NCBI RefSeq assembly: GCF_039555335.1
Contig: NC_092644.1
Location: forward strand, 48,276,428 to 48,340,427
DNA from: Amphiura filiformis
Taxonomy: Eukaryota; Echinodermata; Ophiuroidea; Amphilepidida; Amphiuridae
Direction of reading: 5' to 3'
Length of the DNA stretch: 64,000 nucleotides
The notes under the pieces were generated by a model that saw only the letters and a program-made list of their open reading frames with translations, was not told the DNA's origin and made no database searches. Made by a program: the position numbers and the translations under genes. Shown here one piece after another: positions 13,959 to 25,119 of this stretch (the stretch's first letter is position 1; the number at the start of each line of letters is the position of its first letter).

Positions 13959-15458
13959 TGAGCATGGTTAGGCACTTGAAACTTGATATCTTTAGCGTCC
14001 CTTTTTTTTCAGCTCATAATGAGGCAACTATTTCATTATTCATTACCGTATTCATTATTTTCAAAGTTTCATTAATCATTATATGCTGCCTTTTACCAAT
14101 GCTTATGCACTTTTGTTAATTCTATTTGGGTCCCAAATGTCACGAATAGGCCTACACATAAACGTTTATAAAAGTATAATTATCTTGCTTTTGGTTGAAA
14201 TCAAGTTTTAAAACAAACTCAATGTACTAGTATTCCGAAGTATACCAGTCTTCTTCACTCCAATTCCTCTCTGTATACATTTGAGGGTAGGGGAAATGGA
14301 GGGGGGGGTGACTCATTTAAATACAAAAATAACAATCATGCAGAACATTGAAATAATTATTATTGGCACCAATTTGTTAAAAATAGGTGTTTTATATAGT
14401 AGGCCTATCTCCTATCTTAAATTATAAACATAAACAATGTCCATGGCTAGGTTAAGTTCACTTCTAGTTGCCCTGGTATCCCAAAGGTATAGTTGAAATA
14501 ATTGGATAGAGCAAGGGTCAAAAATCTGTATATTTTTAATGGTCAAATATTTAGATGAATTCTTCCAATAGTTGTCAAGGTTTTCTATAGTTTTTGAAGG
14601 GGGTTAAAAATTTTGCGCAACAAATTTTCTTTCTGGTTTAGTAGTAATTGCTCAATAATGAATTATTTTCAGATTTAACATCTCAAACGCGGCACAAAAT
14701 TCATAACGCGGGCGGCGGACACTAAACTCAGAATCAAGTTTCAAGTGCCTTAAATGGGATGATCCTTAAGCTTTAATATATTTTCTTTTGCACATAGATC
14801 GCCAATGTCAGTTTTTTGCAAATTTGATTTTTACCCCATCCCGTGATTTTAAAGCTGTTGAAAGCTCAATTCTTGGGATTTTACATCGATACATGATATG
14901 CACGATTAGTCCGCCAGAACACATTTAAAATCATTTTTTCTGCACGTAATTTCATCAAAACCGTTTCAGCTTTAGACTGTCATCAAACAAACGTATCTCA
15001 GACACATATTTGCTGAAAAATGTAACAAAAAGCTCAATTTCTACGTTTTATGAGGACTATTTTGCGGGTTACACATTTGGCCGCGGAATCTTATGGTGGT
15101 GTGCTCCCTCATCTGTGAATTAGGGGTTCATTCATATATTTTCATGACTAAACGGTTGTTTATGCCCGAGGGGCCGCTTGCCCCGTTCATACACATACAA
15201 GAACATTTTGTAATTCTTATTTCATCAAAATAATAACAAAAAATAAGTAATATTAATTAAAAGTCATGATTTTCCTTCATTTTTCCTACCCGGCGATTGC
15301 ACATCCGGGACACCGGGCATAAACGCTGTTTATGCCCGGCTCTCGACCAATCACGCGCGCCGTTACGTAGCGTGTATGTATGAATGCTCAATCAACTTAT
15401 TCTACGCATCAGAGCTTTTGTCCAAAGAAATATTTAAAACTAGACTTAGCTGTGGTCT
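13959..15458. other. Unassigned intergenic sequence
   Basis: No coding signal. GTTTATGCCCG occurs at about 15159 and again near 15330, in a segment that looks like an old repeat. Otherwise AT-rich and unassigned. Confidence 0.4.
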
Positions 15459-16250
15459 AAGACCACGAACACAGCCGTGTTGTGACCCCTTAATGACCTT
15501 TGACCCCAAAATCTACGAAAACCCCACAGGCATTGCCTTATGTCAATGCATGTGTGCACATAGTATCACTCTGCCATGTTATTTGTGACAGAAGGGACAT
15601 TTTGAATGTTTTTTGTCTTGGACCGGAAGTGATCCCTTAATCACCTTTAATCCCAAATAAAAAATTATCATATACATTAGGTAAACATAATTCATGTGTG
15701 CACATACCGTCACTCTCCTATGTTTTTCTTAGCTAATAAAATTTTTTGAAGGAATTTGGTTTTATACCGGAAGTGACCCCTTAATGACCTTTGCCCTCAA
15801 ATCTGTGTATGATTCATAGACACTGGGTAATAGCAATGCATGTATGCAAGTTGCGTCACCGTCCTATGTAATTTGTGGGAGAAGTAGCATTTTGAAGGTA
15901 TTTAGTTTTATACCGATAGTGACCCCTTAATGACCTTTGACCTCAAACAAAAAAATACCACATATACATTAGGTTAACATAATTCATATGTGCACATACC
16001 GTCACTCCCCTATGTTTTTCTTAGCTAATAAATTTTTTTTAAGGAATTTGGTTTTATACCGGAAATGACCCCTTAATGACCTTTGACCTCAAATCTGTGT
16101 ATGATTTATAGACACTGTGTGATAACAATGAATGTGTGCAAGTGGCGTTACTGTCCTGCGAAATTTGTGGGAGTAGTAGCATTTTGAGTTGAAATCATGT
16201 TTTTGACCCCTGTGACCCCTGCGTGACCTTTGACCCCACAAGTTTCATGT
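15459..16250. repeat. Approx. 146-bp tandem series with dimer structure
   Basis: The phrase GACCCCTTAATGACCTTTGA or a variant starts at 15484, 15631, 15775, 15921 and 16067, with a shortened copy at 16205, giving a period of about 146 bp. Units alternate between two types: one continues AAATCTGTGTATGAT, the other continues AAATAAAAAATTATC or similar. The real repeat is therefore a dimer of about 292 bp. No coding potential. Confidence 0.85.
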
Positions 16251-16252
16251 GA

Positions 16253-16334
16253 CATGTACAGTTCGGCAAATCCGTCAAATCGGGATGTATACCCCGATCG
16301 GGATGTACATCCCAATCGGGATGTATATGGCGCA
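16253..16334 (+). repeat. GGGATGTACATCCC palindrome repeat, left member
   Basis: Starts with GTTCGGCAAATCCGTCAAA, then several CGGGATGTA units including GGGATGTACATCCC, a perfect palindrome. The whole block recurs in inverted orientation at 19613-19734, so the two may be the arms of one 3.4-kb element or two independent copies. Confidence 0.7.
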
Positions 16335-18186
16335 TTTGGAAATGAAACACGTGGGCAGTTCGTATTCGCTAACGCGTACCAGGGTAGGGTGTGACAAACA
16401 CGCTGGCGGAAATTTGTTCATGGTTTTGGAAAATTTTAACCATGTTTAATCGATTCCTTACAAAATTTTACCCATAGGTTAACCGTGGGAAAAAAGGGGT
16501 TTACCGTTGCAAAAAAAAGTTATAGAGCCTCAAAGTTGGATTTTACGTTAAAAAAACTCATTTTTATAAGAATTCAGGGTCCCAGAGCTTCCCTAGTTAG
16601 GTTGTCGCAGAAAAAGCGGGCCCAAACGAACATGGCGACATTATAAAATGTGTTTCCAACAATCATTCAGTGTTAAGATGAAAGTCACGACTTTTATCTA
16701 TCATTTGCAAAAAACAGAGCTCATTTGATAAAACAGTTTTGAAGATATGATCTCGGATGCTTGACGGATGCAATTTTTAGGCCTAAATATTGATCAGTCA
16801 AGTCGCACCGCACAGATCGCACACGCACAATCTAGGCCTACTTCATTCAAATTCTTTGTTTGTTTGTTTGTTTGTTGTTTTTCATTGTTCGTTTGTTTTG
16901 TTTTGTTGCTGTTGTTTTTGTTTGGGGGGATTTTGTTAAGCAAGGGAGGATTTTGGTAGGGGTGCAGCTGTGCAAGGCAAGCAACTTTTAAGGTAGTTGA
17001 ATAGATTCATCATGCGGGTTTGTTCAGTAATGTATAGGCTTAGGCCTACACATTTTTGCATATGATTGCGTTTTGACAAAACGAAGTAAATTTTTACTCG
17101 CTATACAATATGTTTTGTAGGATGACACATTATAATTATGTAGAAATTCACTTGGTTTTGAACAAAAATTCAAAATGTTTATCAACATTTAAGTTGAAAA
17201 TGGAAAGAGTGCAAGTCAAAGGGGGGTAGGCCTATATATTACGGATACACTTTAAAACGCTTTAGGCCTATTATAGGCCTAAGCTATAAAAAGAAATTAG
17301 AAACTGAAAATTACAGAAAATGTCAATGTATGCAAAGGTCTTTTCTTTTTTCTTTTTTTCTTCTTTTTTTTTTTGCAGGCCGAGGAGGCATGCAATCAAT
17401 TTTTAGCAGGCAGAGGAATTTTTTTTGGCATTGAATAGAGCGAACACCAGATGTAGGAATGTACCAAACTCACAGAAAAGTATTGCATAGCCCCTTCTGT
17501 TAAAACTGCGAGGACATTAATTTAGCCCACCCAGTAAATTAGGCCTAGGCCTAAATGAAGGGATCTCACCAGTAATCAAGTTCCAATATTCTTTTATGCG
17601 TTAAAATGTTAAAAGGCACAGAGGAATTCGCATCATTTTTTCATTATTAAAATATCATGCATTCAAAGCACCATTTTCCTTCAAGTTTATGATATATTCT
17701 CCGCAATTTTTTGGTAGTTGAGCTGCTCGGATTTTCCGCGGAAATTCGAACACAACATAGGCCTACACCCAGAGAAGATCTTCTCTGATACACCATACCA
17801 ATCTCTACAGCACAGGGCATGTGTTGAGACGTCATTTGGTGAATTTTCAGAATTGTAATATTTTAAATATCTTTTTGATGCTTATAGGCTCAGGAACGGG
17901 GGGGAGGCTCAGCTCCCTTAATAATTTTGGTGCGGGGGCTGAAAGATATTTCCTAGGTGAAGTTAAAAATTGTGATAAAATAGAGGCAAAATGGGTGTTT
18001 GTGACCTATTTTGCACAATTCCCGGCACCCCAGTGTGGCTCACCAAAATGGTATAGGAAGCCAAATTTTAATGTCAATCTTGAGCCAAAATGTTTGAATC
18101 TTCAATGCAAATGGTGTGTTTTTAATATAGATTTGAAACACGATTTGAAATAAATGCATGATTTTCTTGGTTAGGCCTACACTATA
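16335..18186. other. Unassigned sequence with low-complexity patches
   Basis: Contains a TTTG-rich patch at about 16857-16925 and a T-rich patch at 17340-17376. A 110-codon plus-strand ORF at 17821-18153 shows no recognisable domain and sits beside a repeat with G and C runs. I do not call it a gene. Confidence 0.4.
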
Positions 18187-18290
18187 AGGGGCTGTGTAAT
18201 AATTATTATGAGCCCTGGGGGAGGGGGGCAAGCCAATTTTTGGCGAGCTGAAAGGGGGGCAACTTTGTTCCATAACCATTAAGATAGGAC
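18187..18290. mobile_element. Fragment of the G-rich element family
   Basis: GGGGCTGTGTAATAATTATT, then AGCCCTGGGGGAGGGGGGCA, matches the left end of the element at 7875-8265. The right half and second terminal repeat are missing. Confidence 0.6.
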
Positions 18291-18331
18291 ATTTTTTTTT
18301 TTTGCTATAGCCCCCCGAATGAAATGTATTT

Positions 18332-18520
18332 AAAGGCCCATTCAGTGATTTGCTCATCCGGACGATCGTAAAAAACCATCAAAATTCAGATTTTGGTACC
18401 TTTGTCATTGTCATAGATGTGCTAACACAGCATGCGTGTGGTTCAGCTGAAAGCCGTGTAATAATAAGACATTTTACACAAATCTGTAATTTAAATACTG
18501 ACCATACTGCAGTTACTGTC
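18332..18520 (+). repeat. Dispersed repeat, copy 1 (pair with 40273-40460)
   Basis: Begins AAAGGCCCATTCAGTGATTT and shares CATAGATGTGCTAACA, GTGGTTCAGC and GAAAGCC in the same order with 40273-40460. The two copies are diverged but colinear over about 185 bp. Family unknown; non-coding. Confidence 0.75.
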
Positions 18521-18610
18521 CGCTTTTCCTATACACAATACACAGTGCTCTTTCCCATTGACGCGTGACCTCTACAAATAGCCCTACGTTAAAAGTATGG
18601 GGATATGACT

Positions 18611-18914
18611 AGTTAACGCCGCTGTGTGAAAAATAACCGGCCAATATTAAAAGTACTCTTCTAAAGTTCTAGAAAATATAGTTTTTTAACATGTCCTAAA
18701 TTTTAGCTAATTTAGATGTTTGGAAATATTCGTACTTTGGTGTTTTAGTTAATGTTATAGGTAATAGTACATTGCCTAGTTAACGTCGCTGTGTGAAAAA
18801 TAACCGCCAATATTAAAAGTACTCTTCTAAAAGTCTAGACAATATAGTTTTGTAACATGTCCTAAATTTTAGCTAATTTAGGTGTTTGGAGAGGGTCGTA
18901 CTTTTGTGTTTTAG
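18611..18914 (+). repeat. Tandem duplication, 167-bp unit, two copies
   Basis: TAGTTAACGCCGCTGTGTGA at 18611 recurs with one change at 18778. The following bases, including AATATTAAAAGTACTCTTCT and ACATGTCCTAAATTTTAGCT, are almost identical in both. This is a local direct duplication. Confidence 0.85.
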
Positions 18915-19612
18915 GAAGGACATGTAAACGACAGATAACACCAAAAATATGAAGAAATTATTTCCAAACCGTGTTAAGTCAACAATCATTATGTTGCTCA
19001 TTTTCAAGAATGCTGGTTTACAAAAAGCACGCCATTGTCTGATTGATTTCGTGAACAAAGCCACACATACCATTGTTTCCTTTCGCTTCCTTTATAATCG
19101 GTTACCCAACTGAAGCTATGAATACCAGCTTTATTGCGATATCGCACATGAAAACAGACACTTGTGCACAACCAAAGAAGATCCGATTTTATCAGTTGAG
19201 CTGTTTCAATGAGTGTTATCTTGGTTTAATAGCTTTTACTCTTTTAATGGGGTTAAGTCCTGCAAAGGTCGAGATGAATTCTACTGTAGACATGACTGCA
19301 TCATGCAGTATCTAAATTAGCTATACATGTATTTGAATGGGGCTCAATGGGGTGGGGTGGGGGAGAAGGTTCTACGTTGCACTTTTTTTTTCTAAGAGAG
19401 AACCGTATGTTTGGCTGATCTATCTTCTGTTTGAGTCCCTGTTAAATCTGATATTGCATACAAATATATTAATTATAATCTTTAAAATAAAAATAAATTG
19501 CTTTCCATCTCGTTTGAGAACATGTGCTGCAAGAAAGGCTATAAATAATTAGAAATGTCCTGGAATAAATCACTGCAAATGAGTTACGCGGGCCCTGGGC
19601 GCCCGGTTGTAA
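18915..19612. other. Unassigned intergenic sequence
   Basis: Short ORFs on both strands have no recognisable similarity. No element boundaries seen. Confidence 0.4.
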
Positions 19613-19734
19613 GCATGGCGTTTTATACATCCCATTCGGGATGTACTTCCCGCTTATACATCCCGCTCGGGATGTACATCCCGCTTTTGGTATATATGCT
19701 CGCTTTTGACGGATTTGCCGAACTGCATGTAGGG
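19613..19734 (-). repeat. GGGATGTACATCCC palindrome repeat, right member
   Basis: Inverted counterpart of 16253-16334. Ends with TTTGACGGATTTGCCGAACT, the reverse complement of the start of the left member, and holds three or four CATCCCGCTCGGGATGTAC-like units. A purine-rich GAAGAAAGAAAG patch and an inverted ACAGCCGTG / CGGCTGTG pair follow at 19815-19885. Confidence 0.7.
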
Positions 19735-20334
19735 GCACGGTCAATGATCATTGTGACCAAGTTAGGTCAAAATCGATGTAAGCATGTGAGTGCTAGAGAA
19801 ATGTAATGGTCGACAGAAGAAAGAAGAAGAAAGAAAGAACCTGTAAGAAAAAAGACACAGCCGTGACTAACGTCAACGGCTGTGTAAAGATGATTTTTGA
19901 GTGATTTTTATGAGCAGTGAAAAGTCCACTCCACGACTATATGCATGTGAATATGGTGATGAATGCATGCTAAATCGCGGTGACACATACACATAGCTCC
20001 TTGGGCTTGGAACTCACGGTCGGAGTCGTGAGTTTTAGTAGGGGCGGGTTAGTACAAGGAACAAAGTTATACAATGTCCTCATTCACAAACTGATACTAT
20101 ATGTCCATCGTATAAGCCGGTTACCGTACGGCACCGTGTTGCAGGAATATTACACAGTCAAGAATAGGCTCCGTCACCCGCTTGTTCGGATCCCCAAGCT
20201 CACACTCTCCCAAAACATCAAAAGCGTATACTTACTTAAGACTGTCCTTTTTCACATAAACGCATACAAAGTAGGGCCAACTTGCCTAGAAATGGTCAAA
20301 TTTTGGCAAGAAATATCTCTGTGTAATCCTATAG
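19735..20334. other. Unassigned intergenic sequence
   Basis: A 122-codon plus-strand ORF at 19980-20348 runs into the next element and shows no recognisable domain, so it is not called as a gene. Confidence 0.35.
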
Positions 20335-21714
20335 ATGGCTCAAAATAAGCTAAGGTGTCATAAAAGTGTAACACACAATTATTTTTCCAGCTCTTTTCTT
20401 TTGGTCTCCAACCAGGTTTAAATTATAGTATGCACATATATCGTTCATAATACACTAAAAGAAAGATAAGTTATAGACCATTTACTTCACAAATTTAATT
20501 TTCTAGCCCTTATGTGACGTTATATTTGACAGACACAATTTTGATGATTTTCTGCAATCAAATAAAAATTTATAAAGTATTACATAAGGTATTTTGTGGT
20601 TATTTAGGTGTAGGACCTACAGCAACTGATTGTGGAAAAAAATGTGTCCAAATATTACAATAAGGAGGATAAATTGTTATAAATAAAATATGTGTGTCTG
20701 TCAAGCCATAACATACATAAGATGTCTGTCAAATGTAACATACAGAATAATAATTTGGCAAAAACAGTAGTTCAAGATGGGAAATTGAATAAAGATCACA
20801 TGCAGTTTATAAATCACATGTTTTAAAACACTTTTATAAACTCTAAACTATCATCATAATGTGAACATCAAGTGATTTTTAATTTTTTTTAACAAATTGC
20901 GTATGTTATTTTTGACAGACACATACAACTCTTGCGTATGTTATTTGCGTACAAATGTTTGACAGACAACACTTAACAATGGATTGTGTCATCAAAAAGC
21001 TTCTCCTCACAAAGTGATAGTGCCACAAAGCTAGGTGGAGCTAAATGCTATGTCATGTAGCATAATTAGCTGTATCACCCTAGTTTAGCAGGAATTACAG
21101 CACCGTCTTTGCGTATGTTATATTTTGACAGACATTTCAAGAAAAATTTTAAAATTGTTATATGTTCAAAAAAGATGGCAGCCACTTACAAATTGATTAT
21201 AATATGGAGAAATGAAGTTATTTACAATAGATTTACCCTTTAGTTTATGCTTCAAGTCTTTGTTTATAAAAACTGAGGGACTTCAAAATCAATCAAAAGT
21301 TTGACAGACAATAGTAACAACACATAAAGGCAAACTTTTAAATCCTTTTCTTGATCTGTTAACTTATAATTCATAATGCCTCTTTCTGTTTTTTTTTTGA
21401 TTGGTTTACTGCACCATTTTGGGAAACAGGTCACATGAATTTCTATAAGGATCCATAAAAAAATTAAAAGCTGTTGAAAAAGGCGTCTCTTGGCATGTTA
21501 CAAAAAAAAAGTGTAAAAATAGGCATTTTTACAGCTATTTTTTATTTTTTTAATTATTTAGAGTGAAAGGATTTTACTTAAATTGTGTATGCTATGTCTT
21601 TACTACCTAAACTTGCCACTAAACTAGCAAATATTCCATTTCTATAATTATTATTTTTAAAAAAAGATGTCAAAATATATGGCTATAATATGACACCTTA
21701 GCATATTTTGAGCC
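20335..21714. mobile_element. 1.38-kb inverted-repeat element tiled with TTGACAGACA motifs
   Basis: Terminal repeats: GGCTCAAAATAAGCTAAGGT (left, from about 20337) against ACCTTAGCATATTTTGAGCC (right), paired over about 26 bp with one mismatch. The interior has seven TTTGACAGACA or TGTCTGTCAA sites (about 20525, 20694, 20723, 20923, 20960, 21126, 21300). Most are next to CGTATGTTAT or its complement, in both orientations. No transposase ORF. Looks like a non-autonomous DNA transposon with subterminal binding repeats. Confidence 0.7.
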
Positions 21715-23752
21715 AGATGCAAGTCCCACATCACAATGATCACATCGATATCGGACGATCGTGTTTTTTTTACTGAAGAGTGAAGTTAGGCTAGGCTGGT
21801 TCCCACCAGCATCATGCACGTGACGTGACACAGCTAAAATAATCGACCGGAATTCGGGGATCATTAAAACGTCAACAATTTCAAAATACGCAATGACAGT
21901 AAACTTATTGGTGAGCGGTCCGAATTTTGAGCCATACAAGTTTACGTGGTGAACTAGGGGGAGGGTAGCCCTAGAACTCTGATCATAGTTTTCGTTTTCA
22001 CTACTTCTAAGGTCATTGCTTTAGATCGAACCAATGGCAATGCTAGTCCGAATAATCAGTCCCAGAACAAAATATTAATTTCTGACATGATCGTGTTGAC
22101 TGTTCTGGGTCTGAACTGTTTCCATATGAAATCTTGATGGTAAATTGCCAATTGGACAAAGCACATGTGGTTCTACTTGACAGCTTCATGTTACATGAAT
22201 CACGCTATTGTGGACCATCCTTCTGATAATTGAGTGTTTGGACAAGCGGAACGGTCTTTTGTCTACCTCTCTGTTTGTAAACAGACGAGGAGGTTAAAAT
22301 TGTCATCCTCGCCGAATGGGAAAGACAGCATAATAGTACGGCACTATGGCAATGCCAAAAACAATTGCCAATGCTATAAAGTAATATTAATGCAATACAA
22401 ATGTGTGTCAGCTAAAAATGAAAGTTGAAACCCACTTGCAGTCAGCGTTGGCCATAGCCGGTATCGCAGAGCAAAATGCTACTCAATTTTGATCATTTTG
22501 CTACTTGATCGAGAAATCTATCTACTATCCATAATCCACGACGACACAATAGTTACTGTGTGGATAGAAGATAGAGGGTGCTACATGTAGTATAACACGT
22601 TCAATCATCATATCGTCTTCAGTTTTAAAACGCATTTAAACAATTTTTTAGATTGTCCAATTTGGCTATAATTTAGATTGGCTAACATTTATGTATCTTA
22701 GCTGAAGTGTTTGCTTACAAATTCCGACCATATTATGAGTCTGTTTAATTCTGCAACCTTGCTTGATCAAAGTTGTTTTGATGATTGTCAACTGCGTCGC
22801 TGATTAAAGATTTGAGCAAGGCAGTTAAGCGAATGCCCTTGGTGCCGTGTGTCATTACCGAAAACTTGGCAAGTGGTGGCAAGAAAGTTTCGCACCACGT
22901 ACTTCGAAGTTCACTTTTCAAAGGGCGAACTGTTGTTACGAATATCAAAACGTTGATCTTTTTTTAAGGATTTAATATATAATTGTAAAATTTTAGTATT
23001 TTCTGAACTACGATATTGACATTTTACAGTGGTTGCTTCAAAATGATTTCAAATAAATATAGAGTGCAGTACTCATGGTACTCGCAAACCTGCAACTTGT
23101 AAGTTCATTTTTTAAAGCATCTGTACCGCACTTTGATTTTTTTTTTTTGAAAATCCTGCAAGTCCTATTTTTTTATGAAGAAAAATATTTCAAAATAAAA
23201 TAGAATTATTGTTTCTTTAAATCGTGATCAATATCCTAGCAATGTCGCACCCCTCCACAACCCCATCAATCATAGCAACTATTTTAACTATTGACAAAAT
23301 AAAAGTACAGATAATAATGTCAGCTTTCTTTTGATACCAAATTTATTGATAAATACTAATTTTTAAGGAAAATACCAACACATTTACACATCGACTACAA
23401 GACTCCCAAAATGAAAACTTGGCTTACAGTTTTGTCAGACTCAGAGTGCCCCGCTACCTCCATCACCCCTGCCTTGGCCAATTGAATTGAGTCCCATTCT
23501 ATAGATGTTCAAGATATCTTATTGACACCTTTCCATAATTAGTAATTGGTGTTTTAGCTGTCATTTGACACCAAATTTACTACCAAATGGTTTTTTTATT
23601 CAAATGATACATTAAAAAAACTAATGACTAAATCATCCATCCATGCCCAAACCACTTGAGACAGTTCTTTAGCTACATCCTTGGAGCCCCAAAAAAAGAG
23701 CCCATGTATTGTGATGGTTCTTATTTATAAAACAGATGTCAATACAGTGCAC
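21715..23752. other. Unassigned intergenic sequence
   Basis: About 2 kb with several 60-90 codon ORFs on both strands, none with a recognisable domain, splice-flanked exon or compositional shift. Nothing called. Confidence 0.4.
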
Positions 23753-23841
23753 TGTAACTCGGTATCCAATGAAGATACTGAGTTACATGTACAGCAGAGA
23801 AGATGTAATTACACCTTCTCTTTTTACAGTTACAGGAACTA
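23753..23841. repeat. Hairpin repeat, copy 2
   Basis: TGTAACTCGGTATC, then GATACTGAGTTACA, forms a stem with one mismatch. The block ends CAGTTACAGGAACTAG, the same trailing phrase as the hairpin at 12186-12255. An extra GAGAAGATGTAATTACACCTTCTC palindromic segment lies inside. Confidence 0.65.
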
Positions 23842-24956
23842 GATTCTGATAGTGATACTCATTTTTGTAAAATGTATACACTCTATTACATGCATGGTTA
23901 AATGCAGATCAGTATGCATGGTTATGCAGATCGGTTTGTATCTTCACAAGGCTTAGTCATAATAATTACGTGAGCTGTCAGATGAATACACTATGTGTAT
24001 TAAAATATGCCGTTCTTGTCTGTTCTGCACCAGATATGTGAAGTTGTTTGAGAATTCTAGCCACAAATTTGCTCACCGATAGCTTCACATTTGAGGCTAT
24101 GCATTGCATAATTTTGCATTCAAAATCTAGTCAAGATTAAGAGTCTTGTGTCCAAAAGTAGACATATCATTATCAGCTTGAGCAGCATTAAACTTGGCGA
24201 TAGTATAGCCAGATCTGAACCTGCCAACTCAACCAAGACAAGAAAAGATTTGCTGAAGCATGACACTGTGTAAAGCAATTGATGGAAGTTCAAAAGTAAA
24301 CACAGTCGATCAGGACAGGCGATTGTATCCAATATGTTGCAAAACTTGTACAGTACTTAAAAACAAAATTTTAGACTGTTCAAAATAGGCAACCTGTACT
24401 CAAAATATTAACTCATCGAAATAACTTTCATCCACATTTCAACATTAACAGAATAATAACATCCATAAAAAAAAAAAAGAGATAAATAATATGGAAATTT
24501 ATAACACGCAAGTATCCGACAGAGCCGCTAACTGCGCAACAACAGGAATATGACCACAAAGGGGAACATAATGAACAGTGCAAAATACAGAAAATATACA
24601 AAATACCATATTAAGAAAAACATGTTACACTACAAGTCATCAGCAAAAGCGATATTAAACAGATGTGTTTTTAACAAAGATTTAAAAGAGTCCAAAGTAA
24701 TACAGTTTTTAATGTCAATGCTGATTGACTGAAAAAGGATACATGTAGCAAGGGACTCTAGCATTGAATGCATAACTATGCAGAGTTGGGTGTATCCTTG
24801 GTGTAAGATATTCATGAGTTGAACCAACATTTGAACTCAGTTCCACTGGAAACTTTCCATTAGAAACTTGTTTGGGTTTAGATTCTGTATATAGACTTGC
24901 AGATAACATCAATCTTATAGTTCAAAACTGTTTTTTGTTTAAAACAGGTTTTGACA
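23842..24956. other. Upstream region of the G-alpha gene
   Basis: No convincing core promoter or upstream coding exon seen. TTGTTTAAAACAG ending at 24947 could be a 3' splice site joining a distant 5' untranslated exon to the first coding exon. Unproven. Confidence 0.3.
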
Positions 24957-24987
24957 ATGGAGAAAGGTTGAAATGAGCTGCAGTTGA
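24957..24987 (+). promoter_or_regulatory. Two tiny upstream ORFs before the G-alpha start
   Basis: ATG at 24957 opens a 4-codon ORF (MEKG, stop 24969-24971), and ATG at 24973 opens another 4-codon ORF (MSCS, stop 24985-24987). The first has A at -3 and G at +4, a strong initiation context. The main ATG at 24993 follows the second stop by 5 nt. If the transcript includes this stretch, the ORFs would reduce or regulate translation. Confidence 0.45.
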
Positions 24988-24992
24988 TCATG

Positions 24993-25119
24993 ATGGGGGC
25001 ATGTTTAGGCGGAGACGTTAAATCTCACCATAATGCACGCATGCGGAGTGATGCCATTGACAGAGAGCTCATGCAGATGGCCAAGGAAGATCAACATATC
25101 GTCAAGATTTTGCTTCTGG
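24993..25119 (+). CDS. G-alpha exon 1
   Basis: Encodes residues 1-42 and the first base of Gly43. An alternative in-frame ATG lies immediately upstream at 24990. The exon carries the lipid-modified N-terminus and helix alpha-N, and ends LLL before the P-loop. Donor GTATGT at 25120. Confidence 0.93.

Noticed and set aside
17821..18153. 110-codon plus-strand ORF as a gene
   Set aside because: No recognisable domain, beside repeat sequence, and overlapped by a 105-codon ORF on the other strand.
19980..20348. 122-codon plus-strand ORF as a gene
   Set aside because: Ends inside the terminal repeat of the next element and shows no known motif.
24990..24992. Upstream in-frame ATG as the G-alpha start
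   Set aside because: It would give MMGAC and abolish N-terminal glycine myristoylation; the ATG at 24993 has a better context. Not fully excluded.
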